Counted from the stretch's first letter, positions 1-13,252 are shown. The stretch is DNA of 64,000 nt from Streptomyces sp. NBC_01267 (GCF_036241575.1 NZ_CP108455.1:5935001-5999000), one strand, 5' to 3'. Numbers and translations: made by a program. The notes: generated by a model not told the origin, from the letters alone.

Positions 1-2666
<2,666 letters not shown>

Positions 2667-2760
2667 AGTTGCTCGCGTCCACTGTGTTAGTTCTGAAATA
2701 ATGAACGGCCGTGTTTGCTGTCTTTAATTAGACGCAGTCGGTGTTGGTTAATTTCATAGT

Positions 2761-2877
2761 GTTTCGGTGGTCATAGCGTTAGGGAAACGCCCGGTTACAT
2801 TCCGAACCCGGAAGCTAAGCCTTTCAGCGCCGATGGTACTGCAGGGGGGACCCTGTGGGAGAGTAGGACGCCGCCGA
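2761..2877 (+). rRNA. rrf: 5S ribosomal RNA
   Basis: This is a 117-nt 5S rRNA. The 5' and 3' ends (gtttcggtgg and ccgccgaac) pair to form the terminal stem, and the conserved cattccgaacccggaagcta segment is present. It follows the 23S gene by a 94-bp AT-richer spacer that presumably holds processing sites, as in a normal 16S-23S-5S operon. Confidence 0.97.
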
Positions 2878-2887
2878 ACAATTTTTC

Positions 2888-2930
2888 AACTCCAGCCCCT
2901 GAACTTCGGTTCAGGGGCTGGAGTTTTTTT
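2888..2930 (+). terminator. rRNA operon terminator
   Basis: A perfect 15-bp stem (2890-2904 with 2909-2923) closed by a TTCG tetraloop is followed by seven T residues. Flanking AA/TT extends the pairing by two base pairs. It is a textbook intrinsic terminator 12 bp after the 5S gene. Confidence 0.97.
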
Positions 2931-2975
2931 ATGCCCTGTCACTTGGTGTTCACATAGGGCAGCCACGATGCAGCC

Positions 2976-3653
2976 ATGAGCACCGCGAGGTTCCTGAAGT
3001 CCGCAGGCGTTGGAGCCGGTGACGAGGTCGTCGTGCCGGCCTACGGCGGCATCGAGGCCGCCCTGGCCGTGACGATGGTCGGGGCCAGGCCCGTCTTCGC
3101 CGACATAGATCCGTCGAGTTACTGTCTGGACCCCGGCGCGGTCGCCGCCGCACTCACCCCTTGCACCGCCGCCGTGGTGGTGGTCGCTGCCTTCGGGCAC
3201 CCGCCGGACCTGGTGCGGATCGGTGAACTCGGCCGTGCCAAGGGGCTCTTGGTCGTCGGTCCGCAGGAGGCCGTCGTCACCGAGGACGAAGTGGGTCAAC
3301 GACGCTCCCACGCCGCGTACTTGGACGAGCGGCTGACCGGCGTGCGTACACCGGCTCCGGACGCGGCACACACGTACCAGCGCTACGTCGTACGCGTGCC
3401 GGGCAACGGCCGCCCCGACCGTGATGCCTTCGCCCAGGCGCTCCGTCGCAGGGGAGTGGGATGTGAGGTGCCCGTGCCGACGCCCGTTCACCGGATGCCG
3501 GAGTTCCGTGCGGACGTGCGGTTGCCCGAGGCCGAGCGGGCCGCAGACGAAACGCTGGCTCTGCCCTTGCACGGTGTGCTGCGGCGCCGTGAACTCCAGC
3601 GCATGGTCTCGTCCTGCAACGCCCTCGGCGGGCTGCTTCAACCTGCCTTCTAG
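2976..3653 (+). CDS. Truncated DegT/DnrJ/EryC1/StrS-type aminotransferase
   Basis: The 225-residue product resembles sugar and amino-acid aminotransferases of the DegT/StrS family. The N-terminal part (residues about 10-90: GAGDEVVVPAYGG, then PVFADIDP) matches the front of the large PLP domain, and the C-terminal part (residues about 110-220: YLDERLTGVRTP, PTPVHRMPEF, ADETLALPLH) matches the small domain. The middle third, which should hold the Schiff-base lysine in a SFHxTKxxxxGEGG motif, is missing: the chain passes from KGLLVVGPQ straight to EAVVTEDEV. The family is usually about 370 residues, so roughly 100-140 residues are gone, including the start of the fold. Base use is normal for the host and there is no frameshift, so it is an intact ORF but probably not a working aminotransferase. 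No clear ribosome binding site precedes the ATG. Confidence 0.75.
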   Translation: MSTARFLKSAGVGAGDEVVVPAYGGIEAALAVTMVGARPVFADIDPSSYCLDPGAVAAALTPCTAAVVVVAAFGHPPDLVRIGELGRAKGLLVVGPQEAVVTEDEVGQRRSHAAYLDERLTGVRTPAPDAAHTYQRYVVRVPGNGRPDRDAFAQALRRRGVGCEVPVPTPVHRMPEFRADVRLPEAERAADETLALPLHGVLRRRELQRMVSSCNALGGLLQPAF

Positions 3654-3737
3654 ACGCGGTCCTTCGACAGGTTCTCCGTGTGGCGCGTGATGGCTGGAAG
3701 CACGGCCGAGTTCGGGTATGATTTCTCTTGTTGCTGC

Positions 3738-3810
3738 GCCCCAATAGCTCAGTCGGTAGAGCGTCTCCATGGTAAGGAGAAGGTCTACGGTTCGATTCCG
3801 TATTGGGGCT
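3738..3810 (+). tRNA. tRNA-Thr (anticodon GGT)
   Basis: A 73-nt cloverleaf folds with a 7-bp acceptor stem (gccccaa with ttggggc), D arm agctcagtcggtagagc, anticodon stem tctcc/ggaga around loop atggtaa (anticodon GGT, reading ACC and ACU), and T arm tacgg-ttcgatt-ccgta. CCA is not encoded. A strong terminator follows directly. Confidence 0.96.
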
Positions 3811-3818
3811 CTCACACC

Positions 3819-3850
3819 GAAAGGCCCCCGCCGGTTGGCGGGGGCCTTTC
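3819..3850. terminator. Bidirectional terminator after tRNA-Thr and SpoIIE phosphatase
   Basis: A 14-bp perfect stem (3819-3832 with 3837-3850) closes on a ggtt loop. With gaaa at one foot and tttc at the other it can serve both the tRNA on the plus strand and the convergent phosphatase gene on the minus strand, whose stop is 10 bp away. Confidence 0.85.
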
Positions 3851-3859
3851 GCGTACCGG

Positions 3860-6517
3860 CTACTTGGGCGGTTCGGGCACGCGCATGGCCAGGATCGCCA
3901 TGTCGTCGGAGGCCGGTTCTGCGGCGAAGCGCTCCACCGCGCGCAGGATGCGTCCGGCGACCGCGCCCGCTGTCAGGCCCGTACAGGTACTCAGTACGTC
4001 CGCCAGGCCGTCGTCGCCGAGCATGCGCGTGCCCTCGCGGCGTTCGGTGACACCGTCCGTGACGCACAGGAGTACGTCGCCCGGGTCGAGGGTGACCGTC
4101 TGCTCGTACAGCTCCAGGTCCTCCATGACGCCGAGCAGCGGCTGAGGTTCGGCCGCGGGCTCCACGGTGCCGTCCTGACGCAGGCGCAGTGGGAGCGGGT
4201 GGCCGGCGCAGACGACCTTGAGCAGGGCGCTGCCGTCCTCCTGCGGCCACAGCTCTCCGTACAGGAGCGTCAGGAAGCGGCTGCGGGAGCCCTCGTCGAG
4301 GATGGCCGCGTTGAGCCGCTCCAGGACGGCGGGGCCGCCGAAGCCCTCGCGGGCGAGCAGGCGCAGGGCGTGCCGGGCCAGGCCGGTGACGGCTGCGGCT
4401 TCCGGGCCTGTACCGCAGACGTCCCCGATGGCGAAGCCGTACGCGCCGTCGCGGATCGGGAAGAGGTCGTAGAAGTCGCCGCCGACCTCGTTGCCCTCGC
4501 CCGCGGCCCGGTAGATGACCTCCACCTCGACGTTGGGCACCTCGGGCAGGCCGGGCGGCAGCAGGCTGCGCTGAAGTGCCTGGCTGATGGCGGTGCGTTC
4601 GGAGTAGAGGCGGGCGTTGTCGAGGGCCAGCGCCGCACGGCGGGAGAGGTCCTCGGCCAGTTCCAGGATCTCCTGGCGGAAGTGGTCGTCGGACGGTTTG
4701 CCGAGCGTGAGCATGCCGATGACGCGGTTACGGGCGACCAGCGGCAGTACGACCGTCTCGCCGCCGACCGCGGCGGCCGTGGCGAGCGTCGTGCCGATGC
4801 CGGAGCCGAGCGCGGGGCTGGATCCGAGACCGAGGCTGCGCCTCGACGAGGTCAGTGCGGCCTGGTGGGCGGCCTCGCCGGGGGCGGCCCAGATCCGGGC
4901 TCCCGGAGTGGGTACCGGCTCGGGCGGGTTGATCTTGGAGAGCAGGGCCTTGAGGCCGTCGATGCGTTCCTCGTCCTCGTGCAGGACGTAGGAGAGGTAC
5001 GGCTCCGACGACTGGTCGGCGATCGTGTACACGGCGCACCAGGCGGCCAGCGTCGGCACGGTCATCTGGGCCATCAGGGCCAGCGTCTGGTCCCGGTCGA
5101 GCGTGCCTGCCAGCAGGTCGGATGCTTCGACGAGGAACGAGAGCGACCCCCGGCGCAGCTTCTCCAGCTCGCCGAGCCGGGCCGATTCCACGGCCAGGGC
5201 GATACGGTCGGCGGCGAACTGCAGGCGCAGCGCCTGCTCGTTGGAGTACCGGCCGGGGGCTTCGGCGGAGACGCCGAGGGAACCGGTGAGGCGGCCCTCG
5301 ACCTTGAGCGGGACGGTGACGACGGATCGCATGCCCGTGCCGTTGAGGAGCGGAACAGCTCCGGGGACGGCGGCCAGGTCCTCGTGGACGGCGGGCATCC
5401 GGGCCGATCCGTACCGTCCGGTGCCCGCCTCGACAGGCACCCGGGCGAAGCGCTGGCGGGCGGACGGCAGGCCGGTGGTGGCCCGCACCTCCAGCTCGGT
5501 CTCGTCGTCGGTGGCCAGCAGCAGGAACGCGGCGTCGGCGTCGAGCATGTCACGCGCGCGCTCCACCGTGCGCTGCAGGAGACCGTCGAGGTCGTCGGGG
5601 GCGGGGGAGCCGATGAAGACCTCGAACGGGTCGGCGGCCCGGTGGTCGGTGAAGGAACCGGTGTCGTTCTGCGGAGTGCGCGGCGGGGTCTGCAGCACCG
5701 CGCGCTCGTAGTCGCGGACGAGCAGGCAGACGGTCGACGGCTCGCCCTCCGCGTCGCGTACCCGAAGGTGTGAGGCGTACACGGGCACGACCCGGCCGTC
5801 GGCTCCGCGGATGCCGTAACTGCCTTCCCAGCGGGACAGTTGCAGCGCTTCGGCGATGCCGGTACCGGTACCGGGGGTGTGCGGCCAGGCGGCGAAGTCG
5901 GTGAGCTGTCGGCCGATGGCCTGCTCGGCGGTGTGCCCGAAGAGCTCGGTGGCGTCCTCGTTCCAGGAGGAGACCGCGCCCGTGCGGTCGATCTGGATCA
6001 CTGCCACCCGGATGTGCTGGTCCGCGACGGGCAGCAGTTCCGGGGGGAGGAGGGGGCCTGCCGAGCGGGCGCCCACCGGGCGCTGCGGCAGGTCGAGTTG
6101 GAACCACACCTGCTTCTTGGTGGGGGTGTACTCGACGCCCCAGCGGGACGCGAGTGCGGCGCAGAGCAGCAGTCCTCGGCCGCCCTCGCGGTCGGGGCTG
6201 CCGAACGACTGGCCGCTGCCCTGGAGCGGGACCTCACGCTCCGGGTAGTGGTCGGCGACCTCGACGCGGATGCCGTCGTCGGTGCGCAGGCACAGCACGT
6301 CGGCGTTGGTGCCCGCGTGGACCACCGCGTTGGTGACGAGCTCACTGGTGAGGACGACGGCGTCGTCCACGACGTCGGCGTACCCCCAGCCCTGGAGGGT
6401 GTCACGGACAAAGGCACGGGCGGTCGCTACCGACCGCCCGACCGGTTCGAAGCTGGCAGCCGCCCGCGCGGTGATCACAGAACTCCTCGTACGCGTCTCG
6501 ACGCCCGGCTCTGCCAT
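3860..6517 (-). CDS. SpoIIE-family serine phosphatase with RsbW-like ATPase, PAS and GAF domains
   Basis: The 885-residue cytoplasmic signalling protein has, in order, an RsbW-type HATPase domain (about 30-140; DDAVVLTSELVTNAVVHAG is the N box), a PAS domain (about 165-280), two GAF domains (about 305-450 and 470-640) and a C-terminal PP2C/SpoIIE phosphatase domain (about 660-880) with the metal motifs EVGGDFYDLF and AIGDVCGTGPEAAA. Such proteins act in partner-switching cascades: the kinase domain phosphorylates and the phosphatase dephosphorylates anti-anti-sigma factors. It is transcribed divergently from osaA across a 261-bp intergenic region, which suggests a link to osmotic or general stress sigma control (inference). 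The ATG follows a GAGGGGCGG stretch. It corresponds by position to S. coelicolor SCO5747 (from memory). Confidence 0.92.
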   Translation of the reverse strand: MAEPGVETRTRSSVITARAAASFEPVGRSVATARAFVRDTLQGWGYADVVDDAVVLTSELVTNAVVHAGTNADVLCLRTDDGIRVEVADHYPEREVPLQGSGQSFGSPDREGGRGLLLCAALASRWGVEYTPTKKQVWFQLDLPQRPVGARSAGPLLPPELLPVADQHIRVAVIQIDRTGAVSSWNEDATELFGHTAEQAIGRQLTDFAAWPHTPGTGTGIAEALQLSRWEGSYGIRGADGRVVPVYASHLRVRDAEGEPSTVCLLVRDYERAVLQTPPRTPQNDTGSFTDHRAADPFEVFIGSPAPDDLDGLLQRTVERARDMLDADAAFLLLATDDETELEVRATTGLPSARQRFARVPVEAGTGRYGSARMPAVHEDLAAVPGAVPLLNGTGMRSVVTVPLKVEGRLTGSLGVSAEAPGRYSNEQALRLQFAADRIALAVESARLGELEKLRRGSLSFLVEASDLLAGTLDRDQTLALMAQMTVPTLAAWCAVYTIADQSSEPYLSYVLHEDEERIDGLKALLSKINPPEPVPTPGARIWAAPGEAAHQAALTSSRRSLGLGSSPALGSGIGTTLATAAAVGGETVVLPLVARNRVIGMLTLGKPSDDHFRQEILELAEDLSRRAALALDNARLYSERTAISQALQRSLLPPGLPEVPNVEVEVIYRAAGEGNEVGGDFYDLFPIRDGAYGFAIGDVCGTGPEAAAVTGLARHALRLLAREGFGGPAVLERLNAAILDEGSRSRFLTLLYGELWPQEDGSALLKVVCAGHPLPLRLRQDGTVEPAAEPQPLLGVMEDLELYEQTVTLDPGDVLLCVTDGVTERREGTRMLGDDGLADVLSTCTGLTAGAVAGRILRAVERFAAEPASDDMAILAMRVPEPPK

Positions 6518-6778
6518 GTCGGCCCGCCCCTCGCTGCCCGGTGGTAGTACTGGTGCCTCCGCCTCCGCCGGGCGGACGGGGACGGTTGGACAGCCGGATG
6601 CCAGGTTACTTACCTTCGCGGTCCGTGCGGATGCCGGTTACAGGGTTTCCGTCCTCGGAGGGCGGGGACGGTATCCAAAGCTGCCGAACTGTTATGGCCT
6701 GGTTCCGCCATGGTGAAACACTGGGCAAGCTTCTAGAGACAGCCCGGTACTACGGCCAACCCCTGCGGGAGGGACACG

Positions 6779-9700
6779 GTGGAGTCTGGCACGGCGGCGC
6801 GTGACAAGAACACGCGCGCAAAAAGCGGACAGTCGCCGAAAAAGCGACACCACGGGACAACCGAAGTGGATGCCGCCGCCCTGGGCAGACTGCTGACGGC
6901 TCTGGCCGCGATGCGCGACGGGAATTTCCGCCGCCGTCTCACGGTGTCCGGCGACGGGGTGATGGCCGAGATCGCGGCCGTGTTCAACGAGGTCGCCGAC
7001 CGCAATCTCCACCTGACCGGTGAGATCGCCCGGGTGCGCAGGATGGTCGGACGTGAGGGGAAACTCACCGAAAGGCTGGAGACGGGGGCCCTGGAGGGCT
7101 CCTGGGCCGTAGCGATCGACGCGTCGAACGAGCTGGTGGACGATCTGGCGCGGCCGGTCTCCGAGGTCGGCAGGGTGCTGTCGGCGGTGGCCGAGGGCGA
7201 TCTGGAACAGCGGATGGACCTCCGTTCGCAGGCGACGGACGGGGTGGAGCGACCGCTGCGCGGTGAGTTCCTGAAGGTCGCCCGTACCGTCAACAACCTG
7301 GTCGATCAGCTGTCGGCGTTCACCGACGAGGTGACGCGGGTCGCACTGGAGGTCGGTACCGAGGGCAAGTTGGGCGGTCAGGCTCAAGTGCGCGGTATGT
7401 CCGGTTCGTGGAAGGATCTCACGGATTCCGTCAACACGATGGCGTACCGGCTGACCGCACAGGTGCGTGACATTGCTCTCGTCACGACGGCTGTCGCCAA
7501 GGGAGATCTGTCACGCAAGGTCACGGTCCATGTGGCCGGCGAGATGCTCCAGCTGAAGAACACCGTCAACACGATGGTCGACCAGCTGTCCTCGTTCTCG
7601 TCCGAGGTGACGCGGGTCGCCCGCGAGGTGGGGACCGAGGGCGAGCTGGGCGGCCAGGCGGCCGTGCCCGGTGTGGCAGGGGTGTGGAAGGACCTCACCG
7701 ACTCGGTGAACACGATGGCCGGGAACCTGACGTCCCAGGTGCGCGGTATCGCGGAGGTCACCACAGCCGTCGCCAACGGCGATCTCTCGCAGAAGGTCAC
7801 GGTGAGCGCGCGCGGCGAGGTCGCGCAGCTCGCCGAGACGATCAATCAGATGACCGAGACGCTGCGTACGTTCGCGGACGAAGTGACCCGGGTGGCGAGC
7901 GAGGTGGGCGCCGAGGGGCTGCTCGGTGGCCAGGCGCAGGTGCCGGGCGCCGCGGGGACCTGGAAGGACCTGACCGACTCGGTCAACACCGTCTTCCGCA
8001 ACCTCACGACCCAGGTGCGGGACATCGCGCAGGTGACGACGGCGGTCGCCAACGGTGACATGTCGCAGAAGGTCACGGTGGACGTGGCCGGCGAGATGCT
8101 GGAGCTGAAGAACACCGTCAACACGATGGTCGACCAGCTCCAGTCCTTCGGTTCCGAGGTCACCCGGGTGGCGCGCGAGGTCGGCGTCGAGGGGCGTCTG
8201 GGCGGTCAGGCCGAGGTGCCGGGCGCCGCCGGGACGTGGAAGGACCTGACCGACTCGGTGAACACGGCCTTCCGTAACCTCACCGGGCAGGTGCGGGACA
8301 TCGCGCAGGTGACGACGGCGGTCGCCAACGGCGATCTGTCGCAGAAGGTCACGGTGGACGTGGCCGGCGAGATGCTGGAACTGAAGAACACCGTCAACAC
8401 GATGGTGGCGCAACTCTCGTCGTTCGCCGACCAGGTCACGCGGATGGCGCGTGAGGTGGGCACCGAGGGCCGGCTCGGTGGCCAGGCCCGGGTGGACGGG
8501 GTCAGCGGTACCTGGAAGGAACTCACCGACTCCGTCAACTTCATGGCGGGGAACCTGACTTCGCAGGTACGTCAGATCGCCCAGGTGACCACTGCGGTGG
8601 CGCGTGGTGATCTGTCCCAGAAGATCGACGTGGACGCGCGCGGCGAGATCCTCGAACTGAAGACGACGATCAACACGATGGTCGACCAGCTCTCCGCCTT
8701 CGCCGAGCAGGTGACCCGGGTCGCCCGTGAGGTGGGTACGGACGGTCGCCTCGGCGGTCAGGCGCAGGTGCCGGGCGTGGCCGGCGTATGGCGTGACCTG
8801 ACCGACTCGGTGAACGGCATGGCGGGCAACCTCACCGCGCAGGTCCGCAACATCGCGCAGGTCGCGACCGCGGTGGCGCGGGGTGATCTGTCCCAGAAGA
8901 TCGATGTGGACGCCCGTGGCGAGATCCTCGAACTGAAGAACACCCTGAACACGATGGTCGATCAGCTCTCGTCGTTCGCGGAGCAGGTGACGCGGGTGGC
9001 CCGAGAGGTGGGCACCGAGGGGATGCTGGGTGGTCAGGCCGAGGTCCAGGGGGTGTCCGGTACGTGGAAGGACCTCACCCAGTCCGTCAACTTCATGGCG
9101 AACAACCTGACGTCGCAGGTGCGCAACATCGCGGAGGTCACCACCGCGGTGGCCAAGGGCGACCTGTCGAAGAAGATCACCGTTGACGCCAAGGGCGAGA
9201 TCCTCGCGCTGGTCACGACCGTCAACACGATGGTCGATCAGCTGTCCTCGTTCGCGGAGCAGGTGACGCGGGTGGCCCGAGAGGTGGGCACCGAGGGAAT
9301 TCTCGGCGGGCAGGCCCGGGTGCGCGGGGTCACCGGCATCTGGGAGGACCTCAGCGACAACGTGAACCTGATGGCCAACAACCTGACCAGCCAGGTCCGT
9401 AACATCTCGCAGGTCGCCACGGCGGTCGCCAACGGCGATCTGACCAAGAAGGTGACGGTGGAAGCGCGTGGCGAGGTCGCGCAGCTCGCCGACACCGTCA
9501 ACACCATGGTGACGACCCTGTCCTCGTTCGCCGACGAAGTGACGCGGGTAGCGCGTGAGGTGGGCACGGACGGTTCGCTGGGCGGCCAGGCGCGGGTGCC
9601 GGGGGTGTCCGGTACGTGGAAGGACCTCACCGAGTCCGTGAACTCCATGGCGTCCAACCTGACCGGACAGGTGCGGCAGATCGCCACGGTCACCACGGCG

Positions 9701-12268
9701 ATCGCCAAGGGCGATCTGACCAAGAAGATCGACATCGACGCCCAGGGCGAGATCCTGGAACTGAAGACCACCATCAACACGATGGTCGACCAGCTGTCGA
9801 GCTTCGCCGAGCAGGTGACCAGGGTCGCCCGCGAGGTGGGCACCGAGGGCCAGTTGGGCGGTCAGGCGCGGGTGCGTGATGTGGACGGCACCTGGCGCGA
9901 TCTCACCGAATCGGTGAACGAGATGGCCGGGAACCTGACCCGCCAGGTGCGCGCGATCGCGGCGGTCGCCACCGCGGTGACCCGGGGAGATCTGAATCTC
10001 AAGATCGATGTGGATGCCGCGGGCGAGATCCAGGCCCTCCAGGACAACATCAACACGATGATCGCCAACCTGCGTGACACCACGGTCGCCAACAAGGAAC
10101 AGGACTGGCTCAAGGGCAACCTGGCCCGTATCTCCGGTCTGATGCAGGGCCGCCGGGAGCTGGTGGACGTGGCTTCGCTGATCATGAGCGAACTCACCCC
10201 GGTCGTCTCGGCCCAGCACGGCGCGTTCTTCCTGGCCATGCCCACCGGGTCGGCGACGGAGGTCGGTCAGGGCGACGAGAGCGCGTACGAGCTGCGGATG
10301 CACGGCAGTTACGGCTACTCGGCGGGTTCCATGCCGACGACCTTCCGGCCCGGTGAGACGCTCATCGGTACGGCGGCCGAAGAGAAGCGCACGATCCTGG
10401 TGGAGAACGTGCCGCCGGGCTATCTCAAGATCTCCTCCGGTCTGGGTGAGGCGCCGCCCGCCCATGTGATCGTGCTGCCGGTGCTTTTCGAGGGACAGGT
10501 CCTGGGAGTGATCGAACTGGCTTCGTTCCAGCCGTTCACCCATATCCAGAAGGACTTCCTCAACCAGATCGCGGAAATGATCGCGACGAGCGTCAACACG
10601 ATCAGCGTGAACTCCAAGACCGAGGTTCTGCTGAAGCAGTCGCAGGAGCTCACCGAGCAGCTGCGGGAGCGTTCGGCGGAACTGGAGAACCGGCAGAAGG
10701 CGCTTCAGGTATCCAATGCGGAACTGGAGGAGAAGGCCGAGCTGCTGGCCCGGCAGAACCGCGACATCGAGGTGAAGAACACCGAGATCGAAGAGGCCAG
10801 GCAGGTGCTGGAGGAGCGGGCCGAACAGCTCGCGGTCTCGATGCGCTACAAGTCCGAGTTCCTGGCGAACATGTCGCACGAGCTGCGTACACCGCTCAAT
10901 TCCCTGCTGATCCTCGCCAAGTTGCTCGCTGACAATGCCGAGGGAAATCTCTCCCCGAAGCAGGTGGAATTCGCCGAGACGATTCACGGGGCCGGTTCGG
11001 ATCTGCTCCAGCTGATCAACGACATTCTGGATCTGTCCAAGGTCGAGGCGGGCAAGATGGATGTCAGCCCGACCAGGATCGCGCTGGTCCAGCTCGTCGA
11101 CTACGTCGAGGCCACTTTCCGGCCGCTGACCGCCGAGAAGGGCCTGGACTTCTCCGTACGGGTGTCGCCGGAGCTGCCCGCGACCCTGCACACGGACGAG
11201 CAGCGGTTGCTGCAGGTGCTGCGCAATCTCCTCTCCAACGCGGTGAAGTTCACCGACACCGGGGCGGTGGAGCTGGTGATCAGGCCGGCCAACGCCGGCG
11301 TGCCGGACGCCATTCGCGAGCAGTTGCTGGAGGCGGGTTCGCTGCGCGACGCCGACGGGGATCTGATCGCCTTCTCGGTCACCGACACCGGGATCGGCAT
11401 CGCGTCGAGCAAGATGCGGGTGATCTTCGAGGCCTTCAAGCAGGCGGACGGTACGACGAGCCGCAAGTACGGCGGTACCGGGCTCGGTCTGTCCATCAGC
11501 CGGGAGATCGCACGGCTGCTCGGCGGTGAGATCCATGCGGCGAGCGAGCCGGGGCGTGGCTCCACCTTCACGCTGTATCTGCCGCTGCACGCCAGCGAAC
11601 TGCCGCCGCAGGGCTATCCGCAGCTGAGCCCGGGTGGGCTGGAGCGGGCGCCCGGTGCCGGAGAGAGCAGGATGCCCGACGAGGCGGGTTCGAGGTCCGG
11701 CATGGCGCCCACGGACGTCCAGGGCGGGCCTGCGGGCCTGTTCCGGCGCCGCCGCAAGGCGCTGGGTTCCGCGGGCCGTCCGTCGGCGCTGCCGGCCAGT
11801 TCGGGCGTCACGGGCGGGACCACGTCCGTGGAACGGGAGCCGTGGGCGGTGGAGGAGAAGGAGGCGGCCGAGCCGCGCCGGGTCTTCCAGTTCAACGGCG
11901 AGAAGGTGCTGATCGTCGACGACGACATCCGCAACGTCTTCGCGCTCACCAGCGTCCTGGAGCAGCACGGCCTCGCGGTGCTGTACGCGGAGAACGGCCG
12001 GGAGGGCATCGAGGTCCTTGAGCAGCACGACGACGTGACGCTCGTTCTGATGGACATCATGATGCCGGAGATGGACGGTTACGCGACGACGACGGCGATC
12101 CGCAGGATGCCGCAGTTCGCCGGGCTGCCGATCATCGCGCTGACCGCGAAGGCGATGAAGGGCGACAGGGAGAAGGCCATCGAATCCGGTGCCTCCGACT
12201 ATGTGACCAAGCCGGTCGACCCTGATCATTTGCTCACAGTAATGGAGCATTGGATGCGCGGTGAGTGA
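6779..12268 (+). CDS. osaA: Hybrid histidine kinase OsaA with poly-HAMP array
   Basis: The 1829-residue protein has no membrane segments. Residues about 25-1100 are a chain of about 12 HAMP units; ten consecutive GDL-type motifs recur at an exact 276-bp (92-codon) period, at 7505, 7781, 8057 and on to 9989. Then come a GAF domain (about 1110-1270), a coiled coil (about 1285-1355), HisKA with H1367 in SHELRTPLN, HATPase (N box [11 protein letters not shown] near 1483, G1 box DTGIGIA near 1537), a low-complexity linker, and a receiver domain (about 1709-1825) with D1759 in [13 protein letters not shown]. The GTG start follows gcgggagggacac. The architecture and the neighbouring single-receiver gene match OsaA of S. 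coelicolor, the kinase of the osmoadaptation system OsaAB. HAMP repeats probably read an intracellular or partner-derived input; the ligand is unknown. Confidence 0.94.
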   Translation: MESGTAARDKNTRAKSGQSPKKRHHGTTEVDAAALGRLLTALAAMRDGNFRRRLTVSGDGVMAEIAAVFNEVADRNLHLTGEIARVRRMVGREGKLTERLETGALEGSWAVAIDASNELVDDLARPVSEVGRVLSAVAEGDLEQRMDLRSQATDGVERPLRGEFLKVARTVNNLVDQLSAFTDEVTRVALEVGTEGKLGGQAQVRGMSGSWKDLTDSVNTMAYRLTAQVRDIALVTTAVAKGDLSRKVTVHVAGEMLQLKNTVNTMVDQLSSFSSEVTRVAREVGTEGELGGQAAVPGVAGVWKDLTDSVNTMAGNLTSQVRGIAEVTTAVANGDLSQKVTVSARGEVAQLAETINQMTETLRTFADEVTRVASEVGAEGLLGGQAQVPGAAGTWKDLTDSVNTVFRNLTTQVRDIAQVTTAVANGDMSQKVTVDVAGEMLELKNTVNTMVDQLQSFGSEVTRVAREVGVEGRLGGQAEVPGAAGTWKDLTDSVNTAFRNLTGQVRDIAQVTTAVANGDLSQKVTVDVAGEMLELKNTVNTMVAQLSSFADQVTRMAREVGTEGRLGGQARVDGVSGTWKELTDSVNFMAGNLTSQVRQIAQVTTAVARGDLSQKIDVDARGEILELKTTINTMVDQLSAFAEQVTRVAREVGTDGRLGGQAQVPGVAGVWRDLTDSVNGMAGNLTAQVRNIAQVATAVARGDLSQKIDVDARGEILELKNTLNTMVDQLSSFAEQVTRVAREVGTEGMLGGQAEVQGVSGTWKDLTQSVNFMANNLTSQVRNIAEVTTAVAKGDLSKKITVDAKGEILALVTTVNTMVDQLSSFAEQVTRVAREVGTEGILGGQARVRGVTGIWEDLSDNVNLMANNLTSQVRNISQVATAVANGDLTKKVTVEARGEVAQLADTVNTMVTTLSSFADEVTRVAREVGTDGSLGGQARVPGVSGTWKDLTESVNSMASNLTGQVRQIATVTTAIAKGDLTKKIDIDAQGEILELKTTINTMVDQLSSFAEQVTRVAREVGTEGQLGGQARVRDVDGTWRDLTESVNEMAGNLTRQVRAIAAVATAVTRGDLNLKIDVDAAGEIQALQDNINTMIANLRDTTVANKEQDWLKGNLARISGLMQGRRELVDVASLIMSELTPVVSAQHGAFFLAMPTGSATEVGQGDESAYELRMHGSYGYSAGSMPTTFRPGETLIGTAAEEKRTILVENVPPGYLKISSGLGEAPPAHVIVLPVLFEGQVLGVIELASFQPFTHIQKDFLNQIAEMIATSVNTISVNSKTEVLLKQSQELTEQLRERSAELENRQKALQVSNAELEEKAELLARQNRDIEVKNTEIEEARQVLEERAEQLAVSMRYKSEFLANMSHELRTPLNSLLILAKLLADNAEGNLSPKQVEFAETIHGAGSDLLQLINDILDLSKVEAGKMDVSPTRIALVQLVDYVEATFRPLTAEKGLDFSVRVSPELPATLHTDEQRLLQVLRNLLSNAVKFTDTGAVELVIRPANAGVPDAIREQLLEAGSLRDADGDLIAFSVTDTGIGIASSKMRVIFEAFKQADGTTSRKYGGTGLGLSISREIARLLGGEIHAASEPGRGSTFTLYLPLHASELPPQGYPQLSPGGLERAPGAGESRMPDEAGSRSGMAPTDVQGGPAGLFRRRRKALGSAGRPSALPASSGVTGGTTSVEREPWAVEEKEAAEPRRVFQFNGEKVLIVDDDIRNVFALTSVLEQHGLAVLYAENGREGIEVLEQHDDVTLVLMDIMMPEMDGYATTTAIRRMPQFAGLPIIALTAKAMKGDREKAIESGASDYVTKPVDPDHLLTVMEHWMRGE

Positions 12269-12512
12269 TCGATTTCACGCCCAGTACTTGCGAGTTGCTG
12301 ACTGAGTGTGGCCGAAGGCGTGTGAGGCGGCAGTATTCGGGGAACCTTCTGGTCTCCCGCCACGTTTCCGGTATGTGTGCAGTGACATCGTGGTGACTGG
12401 GTGTGGTGACAGGCGGGGTGCGGTTACCATGACCGGCACAAGGACGGACGGCGTTACGGAGCCGTCCCCTGGGGCGGCGCCCGGTGCACTGCCGGGACGA
12501 GGAGGACGGGCC

Positions 12513-13190
12513 ATGGTGCAGAAGGCCAAGATCCTCCTGGTCGATGACCGGCCGGAGAATCTGCTGGCGCTGGAGGCCATTCTCTCCGCGCTCGATCAGA
12601 CACTGGTGCGGGCATCGTCAGGGGAGGAAGCGCTGAAAGCGCTGCTGACGGACGATTTCGCAGTGATTCTGCTGGACGTCCAGATGCCAGGCATGGACGG
12701 GTTCGAGACCGCCGCGCACATCAAGCGCCGGGAGCGGACCCGCGATATTCCGATCATCTTCCTCACGGCCATCAACCACGGGCCGCACCACACGTTCCGC
12801 GGTTATGCCGCGGGAGCGGTGGACTACATCTCGAAGCCGTTCGACCCGTGGGTGCTGCGGGCGAAGGTGTCGGTGTTCGTCGAGCTCTACATGAAGAACT
12901 GTCAGCTGCGTGAGCAGGCCGCGCTGCTCCGCCTCCAGTTGGACGGCAGCGCTCCGGTCGGCGACGCCAAGGAGCCGGCCGGGCTGCTCGCCGAACTGTC
13001 CGCGCGGCTCGCGGCAGTTGAGGAGCAGGCCGAGGCGCTCTCCAAGCAGCTCGACGACGAGTCGGCGGACGCTGCCGCAGTGGCGACCGCGGCCCATCTG
13101 GAGCGCAAACTCACCGGCCTCCGCCGGGCCCTGGACGCGCTGGAGCCGGGCACGAGCGGCCCGACTGCCGCGCTTCCGTCGCAGAATTGA
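12513..13190 (+). CDS. osaB: Response regulator OsaB, receiver plus coiled coil
   Basis: A 225-residue protein with an N-terminal receiver domain (residues 5-125: KILLVDDRPEN, phospho-acceptor D55 in ILLDVQMPGMDG, lysine in YISKPFDPW) and a C-terminal helical coiled-coil region (about 145-215) instead of a DNA-binding domain. In Streptomyces OsaB is needed for osmoadaptation and works with OsaA encoded upstream. The ATG at 12513 is preceded by GGAGG at 12501-12505, seven bases away, and is preferred to in-frame starts at 12306 or 12429. The 244-bp gap after osaA suggests its own promoter, so osaB may also be expressed separately. The product must act through protein contacts, not by binding DNA. 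Confidence 0.9.
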   Translation: MVQKAKILLVDDRPENLLALEAILSALDQTLVRASSGEEALKALLTDDFAVILLDVQMPGMDGFETAAHIKRRERTRDIPIIFLTAINHGPHHTFRGYAAGAVDYISKPFDPWVLRAKVSVFVELYMKNCQLREQAALLRLQLDGSAPVGDAKEPAGLLAELSARLAAVEEQAEALSKQLDDESADAAAVATAAHLERKLTGLRRALDALEPGTSGPTAALPSQN

Positions 13191-13226
13191 CGGCCTGCCC
13201 GATGTGGGGCTGGCAGCCGGTCCGGC

Positions 13227-13252
13227 TGAACACGCGTCAAGAGGCGTGTTCA
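13227..13252. repeat. Inverted repeat between osaB and ftsK
   Basis: Two perfect 9-bp arms, TGAACACGC and GCGTGTTCA, are separated by eight bases. There is no T tract. It sits 37 bp after osaB and 73 bp before ftsK, so it is either a weak terminator or a binding site for a dimeric regulator. Confidence 0.5.

Noticed and set aside
2886..4250. A 454-codon minus-strand frame from the rRNA terminator to the phosphatase gene
   Set aside because: It runs through the terminator and the tRNA, so it cannot be a gene.
3803..5773. A 656-codon plus-strand frame opposite the SpoIIE phosphatase gene
   Set aside because: Composition is typical of an antisense shadow, it begins inside the tRNA, and the minus strand carries all phosphatase motifs.
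7505..10000. Regularly spaced repeats that might suggest a CRISPR array
   Set aside because: The 276-bp units are in-frame protein repeats (HAMP domains), far longer than CRISPR units, with no short spacers.
7511..12250. A 1579-codon open frame on the minus strand opposite osaA
   Set aside because: It is the antisense shadow of a GC-rich gene with strong third-position bias; its His/Arg/Leu-rich composition has no domain, and the opposite strand encodes a complete kinase.
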